Assembly (NCBI RefSeq): GCF_002807015.1
Contig: NZ_NIPO01000001.1
Location: 246,962 to 310,961, forward strand
Source of the DNA: Avrilella dinanensis
GTDB lineage: Bacteria > Bacteroidota > Bacteroidia > Flavobacteriales > Flavobacteriaceae
Direction of reading: 5' to 3'
Length of the DNA stretch: 64,000 nt
Part shown: piece by piece, positions 16,283 through 24,746 of the stretch
How the letters are laid out: every line of letters begins with the position of its first letter
How positions within the stretch are numbered: the first letter of the stretch is position 1
Made by a program: the position numbers and the translations under genes
Notes under the pieces: model-generated
Told to the model about the DNA's origin: nothing
Database searches by the model: none
Seen by the model: the letters and a program-made list of their open reading frames with translations, nothing else

Positions 16283-17329
16283 TTAAACATCATCATAATC
16301 AATAACCACTTCGTCTGTAATGGCATAGGATTGGCAGGACAATATCAATCCATCTTCGATTTCTTCGTCGGTCAGGATATGGTTGCTAATCATCTCTACA
16401 CCGCCTTCGACCACGCGGCACATACACGAGCTGCAAATTCCACCCTGGCAAGAATATGGAGCATCAATGCCTTGTTTCAAAGCCGCAGACAGAATATCTG
16501 TTTTTTTGTCCACAGAAAAAGTTGTTGTCACGCCATCAACGGTAACGGTTAGCTGTGCCTGACCTTCCGTTTGCACTTCCACCTGATTGTCCATCGGGGT
16601 AAACAATTCAAATTTTATCCGATCTTTATCCACACCGTTTTCTTCCAAAATGCTGCTTGTTTTGTGAATCAAATCTTCGGGACCACAAACATAATAAGCG
16701 TCAAAAACATGGTCTTTGTGCTTGTTTTTAGCAACAAAATTAATCAAGGGTTTGTCAATACGTCCAAAGTGAGCACCATCGGACTGGGCTCTGGTAAAGG
16801 TAAAGTATGGATAGAAATTATCCGGGTATTTTTCCTGCAATGCCAAAATCTGCTGATGGAAAATGGTTTCTTCCACATTTCGGTTACCGTAAATCAATAC
16901 CGCTTTGCTTTTGGGTTCATTTTCCAGCACACTTTGAATGATAGAAATAACAGGCGTGATTCCGCTTCCGGCAGCAATCGTCAGGATATTTCTTTCTTTG
17001 GTGGTATCCGGCTCGAAAACAAACCGACCTTCGGGCGTGCCTACTTCGAGTACATCTCCTGTTTTCAACTGGGTGTTGGCAAATTTAGAAAAAATTCCGT
17101 TTTCGAGTTCTTTCACTACAATTCTCAGCTCATCACTGTTCGGGGACGAACAAACGGAATAAGACCGTCTGATTTCTTCACCTTCGTGAATATATTTAAT
17201 ATTGATATATTGCCCGGAAACAAACTGGTAATCAGTCTTTAAGTTATCCGGAACGGCAAATGAAACAGAAACCGATTTGGGTGTTTCTCTTCTGACATCA
17301 ATAACTTGTAGTGAATGGAATGTGGACAT
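16283..17329 (-). CDS. FNR-type flavin reductase with C-terminal 2Fe-2S ferredoxin (PaaE-like)
   Basis: The 348-residue protein combines an FAD-binding ferredoxin-reductase barrel (RRSYSVCSSP), an NAD(P)-binding domain (GSGITPVISI, YVCGPEDLI) and a C-terminal plant-type 2Fe-2S domain (about 260-348) with cysteines in SCQGGICSSCMC and ILSCQS. The order matches PaaE/HCR-type reductases that feed electrons to oxygenases or desaturases. No oxygenase partner is nearby, so the partner is unknown. Its promoter is at 17346-17375. Confidence 0.9.
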   Translation of the reverse strand: MSTFHSLQVIDVRRETPKSVSVSFAVPDNLKTDYQFVSGQYINIKYIHEGEEIRRSYSVCSSPNSDELRIVVKELENGIFSKFANTQLKTGDVLEVGTPEGRFVFEPDTTKERNILTIAAGSGITPVISIIQSVLENEPKSKAVLIYGNRNVEETIFHQQILALQEKYPDNFYPYFTFTRAQSDGAHFGRIDKPLINFVAKNKHKDHVFDAYYVCGPEDLIHKTSSILEENGVDKDRIKFELFTPMDNQVEVQTEGQAQLTVTVDGVTTTFSVDKKTDILSAALKQGIDAPYSCQGGICSSCMCRVVEGGVEMISNHILTDEEIEDGLILSCQSYAITDEVVIDYDDV

Positions 17330-17345
17330 AATCTAAAATTTCATG

Positions 17346-17375
17346 CAAAGTTACGTTTTTTACATATTCTACAAA
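17346..17375 (-). promoter_or_regulatory. Promoter TTTG / TAACTTTG for the 2Fe-2S reductase
   Basis: CAAAGTTA (17346-17353) is TAACTTTG on the minus strand and CAAA (17372-17375) is TTTG, with 18 bp between: a good Bacteroidota promoter. Confidence 0.65.
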
Positions 17376-17404
17376 TGATAAAAATCATATTATAAAAACA
17401 AAAA

Positions 17405-17423
17405 AACCGCCTCTTGGGCGGTT
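17405..17423 (-). terminator. Intrinsic terminator after the frameshifted gene
   Basis: AACCGCC (17405-17411) and GGCGGTT (17417-17423) form the stem; on the minus strand a T-run follows. It ends transcription coming from 17483-18135. Confidence 0.8.
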
Positions 17424-17482
17424 CTTCTTGATGGTTAGTCGAATTTTCTAGCAGATACTTTGACATTTTGACTCTCCTTTTC

Positions 17483-18135
17483 TCATTCTTCCGTAAAATA
17501 CCATTCGTTACAATTGTGGTATTGTTCAATGCAAGATTTTACAGCATTCATATAAGTATCCATAGCTTTATTTCTTTCACTTGTTATATATGATTCAGAA
17601 TGTGTTCCTTCTTTTTTCAAATCCACTAAAGCATGAATTTTGCTTGCATAAGCATCGCTTGCGGACCGTCTGCTCTCTGTAAAAGTTTCTATACAGTTGT
17701 TGTATCCATAGATAGAATCCTCCATAAAAACCTTTCTAAACAACTCTTGGTCTTGGAATTTTTTCTGACTTTACGCATTTCTTCGTCTAATTCCGCTTGT
17801 TTGACATTAATGCGGTTAATGCTCTCTACTAAAGTTTTATATTGAGTTACAGCATCTTCAACTGATTCAAAACCAGAATCGTCTATTCTTTCTGAAATCC
17901 ATTCCTCAAAATCAGAAGCAGGTTCTTTGAAATTGAAAAACTCAAATTCCTCAGGAGTTTTCTCAACAAACTTGCCAAAAATATCCATGTGCTCGGAATA
18001 TTCATCGGAATTGCTGAAAGCAATATGTTTTTCTAACATCTCTTTGTACGACTCGTCATTTCGTATGTCTGACGCTGTTTGTGCATGAACAGTTACTCCT
18101 AAAAATAGGGTAATAATTAAAATCAATTTTTCCAT
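17483..18135 (-). pseudogene. Secreted hypothetical protein split by a one-base frameshift
   Basis: Two overlapping frames (17689-18135, 148 aa; 17483-17743, 86 aa) look like one gene. The first has a signal peptide (MEKLILIITLFLGVTVHAQ) and an acidic helical body; the second continues it with LFRKVFMEDSIYGYNNCIET and a Cys-containing helical tail (CIEQYHNCNEWYF). Adding one A in the A6 run (plus-strand T-run at 17759-17764) joins them into 217 residues, changing KVRKNSKTK to KVRKKFQDQ. It could be a real mutation, programmed slippage or a sequencing error. Family not recognised. The terminator at 17405 follows. Confidence 0.65.
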
Positions 18136-18318
18136 AATCCTTTTTTAAATTTTCATTCTTAGATTACCAACTTCGCCAGGTAATAAGTTTTATATTAATG
18201 ACAACGCAGGAAATAAAGGATAAATTGTATTATTTAAATTTTTGTATTGTAAACATTAAAAAAGACTCACAGAAAAAATAATCTCTATGAGCCTTGATAA
18301 GGGTATCGTGTTAAAAAA

Positions 18319-19359
18319 TTAATTAGCTACTTGCTCAACCAATTTTCTCCATTCTTCCAGTTCAGGAATGCCCGGTTTTCTTTTTCCGAAAAACTGCACA
18401 ATAATTTCGCCCATTTCGTTAAACACTTCAATAGATGTTACCATACCGTCTTCTGTTGGCTTTCTTACCACCCAAGTTTGAGCGATTTTGGTCATATCGA
18501 GGTGCATGTTAAAGTCTGGGTCCATGATATTGAACCAGCCTTCGTGCCACAAGGTTCTTTTGATTTCGCCGGTATGAATCTGGATATTACCTTTATTTCC
18601 GACAAAAACCATAATCGGTAATCCTGCTTTGGCAGCTTCTTCAAGCATGGTTACAATACCTTCTTTTTCAATACGATGTGCATGATAATTATCCGGTGCC
18701 AATCTCAACGCCTGCGTGCGGGTAACACCGAATTTTTTCATCATCATAAAGAAATCGTGGGTATCTTTGAGTTCCAGCCATGCTTTTTGGAAACCTGCTG
18801 TATCTATCTCATTATCCGGACGTTCGTCGATGTCCGTAAAAGAAGATTCTACGCTCTGTCCGATAGACTGATTAGCTGATTTATATTTTTCTACTAATGC
18901 CTCATAAGCCTCCACATTGCTGTCTTTCGTAAGGTATATTTTATGGATAGCATCTCCATCTTTAGCAAAAAACTGAAGGCTTCTCATCGTTCCTCTCGGG
19001 CTTTCGTCGGTTACGGCATATACCGTTGCCCATGGTCCCCAGAAAATTCTCATGTCGATGTCTTCGCCCACAAACAACCCTGCGTGCGGATTGGAAAAAT
19101 CTGCATTAAGGTAATTTCCTTTCCGCTCATGCACACATTCTTCATTTCTTGTGAGTGCCATCACTTTGCCCAAAGATTCTATTTCAGCTAAGATAGCTTG
19201 AAATTCAGGGTTCAGACGGGTTACATTCTCCCCTACTTTCGTGGCTAATAATTCTACTTCGCTCACGCCTAATTTATCGGCGGCATTGCGTATTCTCAAT
19301 CGTGGTTCTTCCTTTTTCAGTTCTTCCCACTGTTCTTTTAAGCTTAATGTTGAGTTCAT
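18319..19359 (-). CDS. hmuS: Haem-degrading/haem-trafficking protein (HmuS/ChuS/HemS)
   Basis: The 346-residue length and the two-fold repeated architecture match HemS/ChuS/HmuS. The N-terminal repeat shows VMALTRNEECVHERKGNYL and IFWGPWATVYAVTDESPRGTMRSLQFF; the second repeat shows GLPIMVFVGNKGNIQIHTGEI and WVVRKPTEDGMVTSIEVF. These proteins bind cytoplasmic haem and release iron or shuttle haem. It is the last gene of the haem uptake operon, its start overlapping hmuV by 4 bp. Confidence 0.92.
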   Translation of the reverse strand: MNSTLSLKEQWEELKKEEPRLRIRNAADKLGVSEVELLATKVGENVTRLNPEFQAILAEIESLGKVMALTRNEECVHERKGNYLNADFSNPHAGLFVGEDIDMRIFWGPWATVYAVTDESPRGTMRSLQFFAKDGDAIHKIYLTKDSNVEAYEALVEKYKSANQSIGQSVESSFTDIDERPDNEIDTAGFQKAWLELKDTHDFFMMMKKFGVTRTQALRLAPDNYHAHRIEKEGIVTMLEEAAKAGLPIMVFVGNKGNIQIHTGEIKRTLWHEGWFNIMDPDFNMHLDMTKIAQTWVVRKPTEDGMVTSIEVFNEMGEIIVQFFGKRKPGIPELEEWRKLVEQVAN

Positions 19360-20147
19360 ATTTTATTGTTTATACCAAATAATATTAATGGCTGGTTATT
19401 GATTGGGTTTTGGGTTATCGTACACGGAAAATCGTAAGCATCGCTGATAATTTTCTCCTGCAAAACTTCGTCAACTGTGTCAAACGCTGCTAAGTTACCA
19501 TTTTTTAATAACAAAATCCTGTCGGCAAACTGGGCAGCCAGATTAACATCGTGCATAACGACAATTGCAGTATTTTTCTGCCGGGTTTGCTCTTTGACAA
19601 GCTCTAAAATCCGGAACTGATGGGCAACGTCAAGGTTATTCAACGGTTCGTCCATCATCAAAATTTTTTGTTCAATTTCGTTATCCAATTGTGCCAATAC
19701 CCGAGCCAGGTGCACCCGCTGTCTTTCACCTCCGGACAGATGTTCATACAATCTTTCCCGAAGATGCCAGATATCTGTGGCTTTCATCCATTGACCGATG
19801 ATTTCGAGGTCGTTTTCAGTCGGTTCTCCGTTGAAATAGGGATATCTTCCCATTAAAACAACTTCTTTGACTGACAGAGAAATATCTGCCGCCTGTTGTT
19901 GTGAAAATTTAGATTTATGCTTAGGCATTTCCCTGACCGACCATTTTTCGATGGCTTTGTCTTTGAAAAAAACACGGTCTTTCATGGCTTTTATTTCATG
20001 GCTGATATAGCTGAGCAAGGTCGATTTTCCGGCACCATTCGGACCGATAATAGCAATAAATTCGCCTTGTTTAATATCAAAGCTGATATTCTGAAGAATA
20101 GAAATTTCTTTGTGTCGGTAGGATATGTCGTGAACCTTCAGCATCAC
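19356..20147 (-). CDS. hmuV: Haem ABC transporter ATP-binding protein
   Basis: A 263-residue ABC ATPase of the iron/haem class: Walker A GPNGAGKSTL, Q-loop region FSQQQAADISLSVKEVVLMG, signature LSGGERQRVHLARVL, Walker B ILMMDEPLNNLD and switch His in IVVMHDVNLA. It overlaps hmuU and hmuS by 4 bp each, indicating tight translational coupling. Confidence 0.94.
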   Translation of the reverse strand: MMLKVHDISYRHKEISILQNISFDIKQGEFIAIIGPNGAGKSTLLSYISHEIKAMKDRVFFKDKAIEKWSVREMPKHKSKFSQQQAADISLSVKEVVLMGRYPYFNGEPTENDLEIIGQWMKATDIWHLRERLYEHLSGGERQRVHLARVLAQLDNEIEQKILMMDEPLNNLDVAHQFRILELVKEQTRQKNTAIVVMHDVNLAAQFADRILLLKNGNLAAFDTVDEVLQEKIISDAYDFPCTITQNPINNQPLILFGINNKI

Positions 20148-21172
20148 ATAGATTTTTTATATTTCATCAAAATAGCAATGAAAACCGGAGCTCCCATCAT
20201 CGCGGTAAGAATACCGATAGGCAGTTCAGACGGTTGTACGATACTTCTGCTAAGTGTGTCGGCAAACAACAGAATAAATGCTCCCAGCAAAGCAGATAAC
20301 GGCAATATAATCACATAGTTGGACTGAAACAGCAATCGCAGAATATAAGGGACAATCAAGCCGACAAAGCCGATATTTCCGGCAAATGCCACTGATACTC
20401 CGACCATTAATGCCGATAAAACTACGATTTGTTTTTTTGTTTTTTCTACCGGAACCCCGATATGTTCGGCATCTTTTTCGCCCAACATCATTGCATTGAG
20501 ACTTTTGCCTTTGGGCATCAGAAAATAAAAACTAACTGCCACGACAACAAACAAAATAATGTTTTTTATCCAGTTGGCTCCACTAAGGCTACCTAAGGTC
20601 CAAAAAGTAAGGTTTCTCAGCTGTTCGTCGGTCGAAAGATACGTTAGCAAACCGGTTACAGCACCAGACAATGCAGTAATTGCGACACCGGAAAGCAATA
20701 AAATAACCACATTGGTTTTCCCTTGAGAAGATGACATTTTATAGACGAAACTCATCGTGAGCATCGCCCCGAGAAAAGCCATAATGCTGAGAAAAGAATA
20801 AGTTAGTGCGTCCGGAAATAAGTGTATGAAATGTTCGCCCAACACAATGGTTGTTGCGGCAAAAAGCATCGCTCCGGAAGTAATCCCGATTAAATCCGGC
20901 GACGCCAGAGGGTTTTTAAACATTCCCTGCAAGCAGGTTCCGGAAACCGCCAAAGCACTTCCGATGAGTAATGCCATGGCTATTCGTGGCAACCTCAACT
21001 GCAAAAGGACAAATTTGTCCGAATCGGCAATTTGTCCTCCAAACAGTAAAGATTTTAATGTTTCAATTATTCCGTGTTCGAATCGGTAAGCACCCACAAA
21101 CATTGACACCAACACTAATAATATCAGTGCGGCAATTAATGCAATCTTTGTAATCCGAACTTTTTTTGTCAT
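20144..21172 (-). CDS. hmuU: Haem/iron ABC transporter permease (FecCD family)
   Basis: The 342-residue protein has the roughly ten membrane helices of FecCD/BtuC permeases, with RLPRIAMALLIGSALAVSG and GMFKNPLASPDLIG, the coupling region GLIVPYILRLL and final LPIGILTAMMGAPVFIAIL. It would form the membrane pore with HmuV. Shares its first base with the last base of hmuT. Confidence 0.94.
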   Translation of the reverse strand: MTKKVRITKIALIAALILLVLVSMFVGAYRFEHGIIETLKSLLFGGQIADSDKFVLLQLRLPRIAMALLIGSALAVSGTCLQGMFKNPLASPDLIGITSGAMLFAATTIVLGEHFIHLFPDALTYSFLSIMAFLGAMLTMSFVYKMSSSQGKTNVVILLLSGVAITALSGAVTGLLTYLSTDEQLRNLTFWTLGSLSGANWIKNIILFVVVAVSFYFLMPKGKSLNAMMLGEKDAEHIGVPVEKTKKQIVVLSALMVGVSVAFAGNIGFVGLIVPYILRLLFQSNYVIILPLSALLGAFILLFADTLSRSIVQPSELPIGILTAMMGAPVFIAILMKYKKSM

Positions 21173-22014
21173 TATTTCAATTTCTGATTAAGCTCCAATA
21201 CAGCATCGCCTAATCTTGGGCTGAATCCGGAAAGATACTGTCCGTCCATGGCAATTACTTTTTTGTTTTTACCAGCATTGGTTTGAGCAATTCCTTCGAT
21301 TTTTAATATTCCTTCTACTCCACCGATACTTTGCAAACCGCTGTCGAACATCAAAATTACATCAGGATTAGCTTCCAAAAGAGCTTCCGGCGTAAGTGGT
21401 TTGAAATCATCAAATCCTTGTGCTGCATTCACTCCGCCAGCCAAGTTGATAACTGCGTCTAAAGGTGTTTTTTGTCCGGCAACCATTAAGTTTCCTGCTC
21501 CTCTGGCATAAATAAACAATACTTTTGGTTGGGTTTCAAACGGAGTTACTTTTTCCAATTTAGTATTCACATCGTCAATCATCGGCTGATAGTTTTCTTT
21601 GTTCAAAGATGTGGCTACTTCTTTAATCAGATTAGCCGTTCCTTTTGCCGAAAATTCCTGATTGATTAAGTGTAAAGTGATATTAGCATCTTTGATTTGT
21701 TTCATCAAATCCGGATTAATGTCTTTGTCGCTTGCATAAACAACTGTTGGTTGCAAAGCCAATAAAGGCTCGATAGTTATTGATCTTACGTGTCCTAAAT
21801 CAGTCGCGTTTTCTTTCAATGATTTCGGATAAGTGCTGGTTACATCTACCCCAACAATGTTTTCTTCCTCTCCAAGATTTACCAAAACCTCAGAAACTGC
21901 TCCGCTCAAAGAAACAATTCTTCGTTCTTCATTTTGTTCCTCGGCAGTTTTCTTTTCATTGTTACAAGCTATTGACAATAAAGCGATAGCAAAAAATAAG
22001 GCTATTTTTTTCAT
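21172..22014 (-). CDS. hmuT: Haem ABC transporter substrate-binding lipoprotein
   Basis: The 280-residue protein has a lipoprotein signal (MKKIALFFAIALLSIACNN, Cys17), then a TroA/BtuF-like periplasmic binding fold: RIVSLSGAVSEVLVNLGEE, LGHVRSITIEPLLALQPTVV and VLFIYARGAGNLMVAGQKTPLD. The Tyr in FIYARG and the TPLDA region suit haem binding in HmuT. It is the first gene of hmuTUVS. No TonB-dependent receptor is nearby, so outer-membrane haem entry must be encoded elsewhere. Confidence 0.92.
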   Translation of the reverse strand: MKKIALFFAIALLSIACNNEKKTAEEQNEERRIVSLSGAVSEVLVNLGEEENIVGVDVTSTYPKSLKENATDLGHVRSITIEPLLALQPTVVYASDKDINPDLMKQIKDANITLHLINQEFSAKGTANLIKEVATSLNKENYQPMIDDVNTKLEKVTPFETQPKVLFIYARGAGNLMVAGQKTPLDAVINLAGGVNAAQGFDDFKPLTPEALLEANPDVILMFDSGLQSIGGVEGILKIEGIAQTNAGKNKKVIAMDGQYLSGFSPRLGDAVLELNQKLK

Positions 22015-22041
22015 TTTTTTATATTATTTTATATTTGCTTG

Positions 22042-22072
22042 CAAAGCTATTGATTTCCGTTTTTATATCAAA
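22042..22072 (-). promoter_or_regulatory. Promoter of the hmuTUVS operon (TTTG / TAGCTTTG)
   Basis: On the minus strand TTTG (22069-22072) and TAGCTTTG (22042-22049) are exactly 19 bp apart, an ideal Bacteroidota promoter 27 bp from the start codon. The upstream stretch is very AT-rich; I see no clear Fur box, though iron regulation would be expected. Confidence 0.75.
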
Positions 22073-22117
22073 TTAATTTAGAATAAATTTAAATAATATT
22101 TTTCCTTTATTATTTAG

Positions 22118-22125
22118 TACCTTTG
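22118..22125 (+). promoter_or_regulatory. -7 element TACCTTTG for the suf operon
   Basis: A perfect TAnnTTTG, 24 bp before the ATG at 22150 and about 70 bp from the divergent hmu -7 element. It overlaps the alternative upstream start at 22123, supporting 22150 as the true start. Confidence 0.65.
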
Positions 22126-22149
22126 TATCAAAATTTTTGCACAGAAATA

Positions 22150-23367
22150 ATGAGTTTTGATATACAAAAAATACGTCAGGATTTTCCGATACTTGCTCAG
22201 CGGGTAAACGACAAGCCATTGGTGTATTTTGACAATGGGGCAACGTCGCAAAAACCGCAAGTGGTAATTGATGCTGAAGCCAGATATTATAATGAAATCA
22301 ACGCAAATATTCATCGTGGGGTGCATCATCTGAGTCAGGTGGCGACCGATGCGTATGAAGAAGCTCGCGTAAAAATTCAGCAACACCTCAACGCAAAAAA
22401 CAGCTTTGAGATATTGTTTACAGCAGGAACTACATTCGGAATCAACCTGGTTGCCAATGGTTTCGGACAGATTTTACAACCGGGAGACGAAATTATTGTT
22501 TCGCATCTGGAACATCACTCCAATATTGTTCCGTGGCAGTTGGCCTGCGAACGTTCTGGAGCAACACTGAAAGTTATTCCGATGCTTGCTGACGGTTCAC
22601 TGGACATGGAAGCCTATACTGCTTTACTGAATGATAAAACCAAAATTGTCACAGTAAATCATATTTCCAATGCGTTGGGAACAATCAATCCGGTAAAATT
22701 CATCATTGAAAAAGCCCACGAGGTCGGAGCGGCCGTTTTGATTGACGGAGCTCAGGCAGTTCCGCACTTGAAACCTGATGTACAGGATTTGGATTGTGAA
22801 TTTTATGCTTTTTCTGGGCATAAAATGTGCGGACCGACAGGAACGGGCGTTTTGTACGGGAAAGAGCAATGGCTGAATCAACTTCCGCCGTATCAAGGAG
22901 GTGGCGAGATGATTAAGGAGGTAACATTTGAAAAAACAACTTACGCTTGTCTGCCTCATAAATTTGAAGCGGGAACACCCAACATTGCCGGAGGAATCGT
23001 TCTGGGGACGGCGGTTGATTATCTGAACGGAATCGGTTTTGACAACATTGTTGCTTATGAGCATCAATTATTGGAATATGCCACAAAACGTCTGTCCGAA
23101 CTGGAAGACATTGAATTTTACGGAACAGCAAAAGAAAAAGCCTCTGTTATTTCGTTTAATTTCAAAGGAATCCACCCGTATGATGTAGGTGCAATTATTG
23201 ACAAGTTGGGTATTGCTGTTCGCACAGGACATCATTGTGCACAACCGATAATGGATTATTTCAATATTCCGGGAACCATTCGTGCGTCGTTTGCTTTTTA
23301 TAACACCAAAGAAGAAATCGACCAAATGATTGAGGCATTGAAAAAAGCATTGATGATGTTGAGATAA
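22150..23367 (+). CDS. sufS: Cysteine desulfurase SufS
   Basis: The 405-residue protein is a group II cysteine desulfurase: PLP-linking Lys in FSGHKMCGPTGTG and active-site Cys in RTGHHCAQP, with N-terminal YFDNGATSQKP and HRGVHHLS. It removes sulfur from cysteine as a persulfide for Fe-S cluster assembly and passes it to SufE, encoded next. The start at 22150 follows the -7 element. First gene of sufS-sufE-sufT-DUF2480. sufBCD is not in the window. Confidence 0.96.
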   Translation: MSFDIQKIRQDFPILAQRVNDKPLVYFDNGATSQKPQVVIDAEARYYNEINANIHRGVHHLSQVATDAYEEARVKIQQHLNAKNSFEILFTAGTTFGINLVANGFGQILQPGDEIIVSHLEHHSNIVPWQLACERSGATLKVIPMLADGSLDMEAYTALLNDKTKIVTVNHISNALGTINPVKFIIEKAHEVGAAVLIDGAQAVPHLKPDVQDLDCEFYAFSGHKMCGPTGTGVLYGKEQWLNQLPPYQGGGEMIKEVTFEKTTYACLPHKFEAGTPNIAGGIVLGTAVDYLNGIGFDNIVAYEHQLLEYATKRLSELEDIEFYGTAKEKASVISFNFKGIHPYDVGAIIDKLGIAVRTGHHCAQPIMDYFNIPGTIRASFAFYNTKEEIDQMIEALKKALMMLR

Positions 23368-23436
23368 GTTGAAAGTTGGAAAGTTAAAAGCTCTAAAAAA
23401 TTGAACTTCAAGCCTTAAACAAAAGAACTAAAAACA

Positions 23437-23853
23437 ATGACAATAAAAGAAATACAGGAAGAAATTGTTGATGAATTTGCCATGTTTGACGATTGGATGC
23501 AACGTTATGAATACATCATCGAACTAGGAAAATCACTTCCGCTCATAGATGAACAATATAAAAAAGACGAAAATCTGATAAAAGGCTGCCAGTCGAGAGT
23601 ATGGCTTCACGCAGATAAAGAAAACGACAACATCGTGTTTACTGCTGATAGTGATGCTATTCTGACCAAAGGAATTATCGCAGTCCTGATTCGGGCATTT
23701 TCCAATCAAAATCCCGAAGAAATTATGAACGCAGATACATCTTTCATTGATGAAATCGGACTGAAAGAACATCTGTCGCCTACGCGTGCCAACGGATTAG
23801 TGTCAATGATAAAACAAATAAAATTATATGCAATCGCCCTTCAAGCCAACTAA
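23437..23853 (+). CDS. sufE: Sulfur acceptor SufE
   Basis: The 138-residue protein has the SufE fold with acceptor Cys in LIKGCQSRVWL and the following residues VFTADSDAILTKGIIAVLI. It takes persulfide sulfur from SufS for delivery to the SufBCD scaffold. Separated from sufS by 69 bp of degenerate repeat-like sequence; sufT follows after 4 bp. Confidence 0.95.
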   Translation: MTIKEIQEEIVDEFAMFDDWMQRYEYIIELGKSLPLIDEQYKKDENLIKGCQSRVWLHADKENDNIVFTADSDAILTKGIIAVLIRAFSNQNPEEIMNADTSFIDEIGLKEHLSPTRANGLVSMIKQIKLYAIALQAN

Positions 23854-23857
23854 TGAT

Positions 23858-24181
23858 ATGGAAGAACAAATCAATATGAACGAACTCGGGGAAAGTATCG
23901 TAAAGGTGCTAAAAACGATTTTTGACCCCGAAATTCCCGTAGATATTTACGAATTAGGTTTGATTTATGACGTATTCGTAAACGAAGACCGCGAAGTAAA
24001 AATCCTGATGACGCTCACTTCGCCCAACTGCCCGGTAGCAGAAACTTTGCCAATGGAAGTGCAGGAAAAAATCAAATCGATTGACAGCGTAAAAGATGTG
24101 GAAATCGAACTGACTTTTGACCCGCCCTGGGACAAAGATATGATGAGCGAAGAAGCAAAACTTGAACTGGGAATGTTGTAA
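23858..24181 (+). CDS. sufT: SUF assembly factor SufT (MIP18/DUF59 family)
   Basis: The 107-residue protein is a MIP18/DUF59 domain: VLKTIFDPEIPVDIYELGLIY, the conserved Cys in TSPNCPVAETLP, and LTFDPPWDKDMMSEEAK. SufT-type proteins assist Fe-S maturation. An in-frame start at 23828 would overlap sufE by 26 bp; the ATG at 23858 is 4 bp after the sufE stop and preferred. DUF2480 follows after 2 bp. Confidence 0.9.
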   Translation: MEEQINMNELGESIVKVLKTIFDPEIPVDIYELGLIYDVFVNEDREVKILMTLTSPNCPVAETLPMEVQEKIKSIDSVKDVEIELTFDPPWDKDMMSEEAKLELGML

Positions 24182-24183
24182 AA

Positions 24184-24696
24184 ATGGAAGAAGAAATCAT
24201 TAATAAAGTTGCACAAAGCAGTCTGGTGGTTTTTGATTTGGAGGATTATTATCCGACCGAATCACGTGTGCTTTTGGATATTTCGCAATGGCTCTACGAA
24301 GGATTTGTCTTGCGGGAAAAAGAATTTCGTACTGCCTTAAAAGACACCGACTGGAGCATTTATCAAAATCAACTGGTCGCACTGACCTGTACCACAGACG
24401 CCATTTTGCCTTCATGGGCGTTTATGCTGGTGTCTTCCTATCTTCAGCCTTATGCCAAAATGGTCGTTCAGGGCAATTTGCATCAGTTGGATATAGCATA
24501 TTATCAAAATATAATTACTAATTTAGAATTCTCGGAGTACGAAAATAAACCGGTCATTATCAAAGGTTGTTCCAATCACCCTATTCCGGAAGAAGCCTAT
24601 GTAATGGCAACGCAGAAAATGATGAATTATGCACGTTCGATTATGTTTGGAGAAGCGTGTTCGGCCGTGCCGATATACAAGAGAAAAAAAGGGTAA
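24184..24696 (+). CDS. DUF2480 family protein
   Basis: The 170-residue protein matches DUF2480: SLVVFDLEDYYP, LDISQWLYEGFVLREKEFR, TDAILPSWAFMLVSSYL and the Cys-containing IIKGCSNHPIPEEAYVMA. Almost always found with the suf genes in Bacteroidota, so a role in Fe-S assembly is inferred from context only. Two conserved cysteines (KGCSNH and GEACSAVP) could bind a cluster or metal. It starts 2 bp after sufT and ends the operon. Confidence 0.88.
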   Translation: MEEEIINKVAQSSLVVFDLEDYYPTESRVLLDISQWLYEGFVLREKEFRTALKDTDWSIYQNQLVALTCTTDAILPSWAFMLVSSYLQPYAKMVVQGNLHQLDIAYYQNIITNLEFSEYENKPVIIKGCSNHPIPEEAYVMATQKMMNYARSIMFGEACSAVPIYKRKKG

Positions 24697-24700
24697 TTCC

Positions 24701-24730
24701 TTGATAATGCTAATATAATTTTTACCTTTG
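24701..24730 (+). promoter_or_regulatory. Promoter TTG / TACCTTTG for the DUF3078 gene
   Basis: TTG (24701-24703) and TACCTTTG (24723-24730) with 19 bp spacing, 16 bp before the start codon: a very good match to the Bacteroidota promoter. Confidence 0.75.
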
Positions 24731-24746
24731 CCAAAAATTTGAACCA

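Noticed and set aside
16143..16286. A 47-codon plus-strand frame in the gap before the 2Fe-2S reductase gene
   Set aside because: It is built largely of A/T-rich and palindromic repeat sequence, lacks a -7 element and overlaps the end of a well-supported gene. Not called.
17341..17529. A 62-codon minus-strand frame between the 2Fe-2S reductase and the frameshifted gene
   Set aside because: It contains a perfect intrinsic terminator and the reductase promoter, so is very unlikely to be translated.
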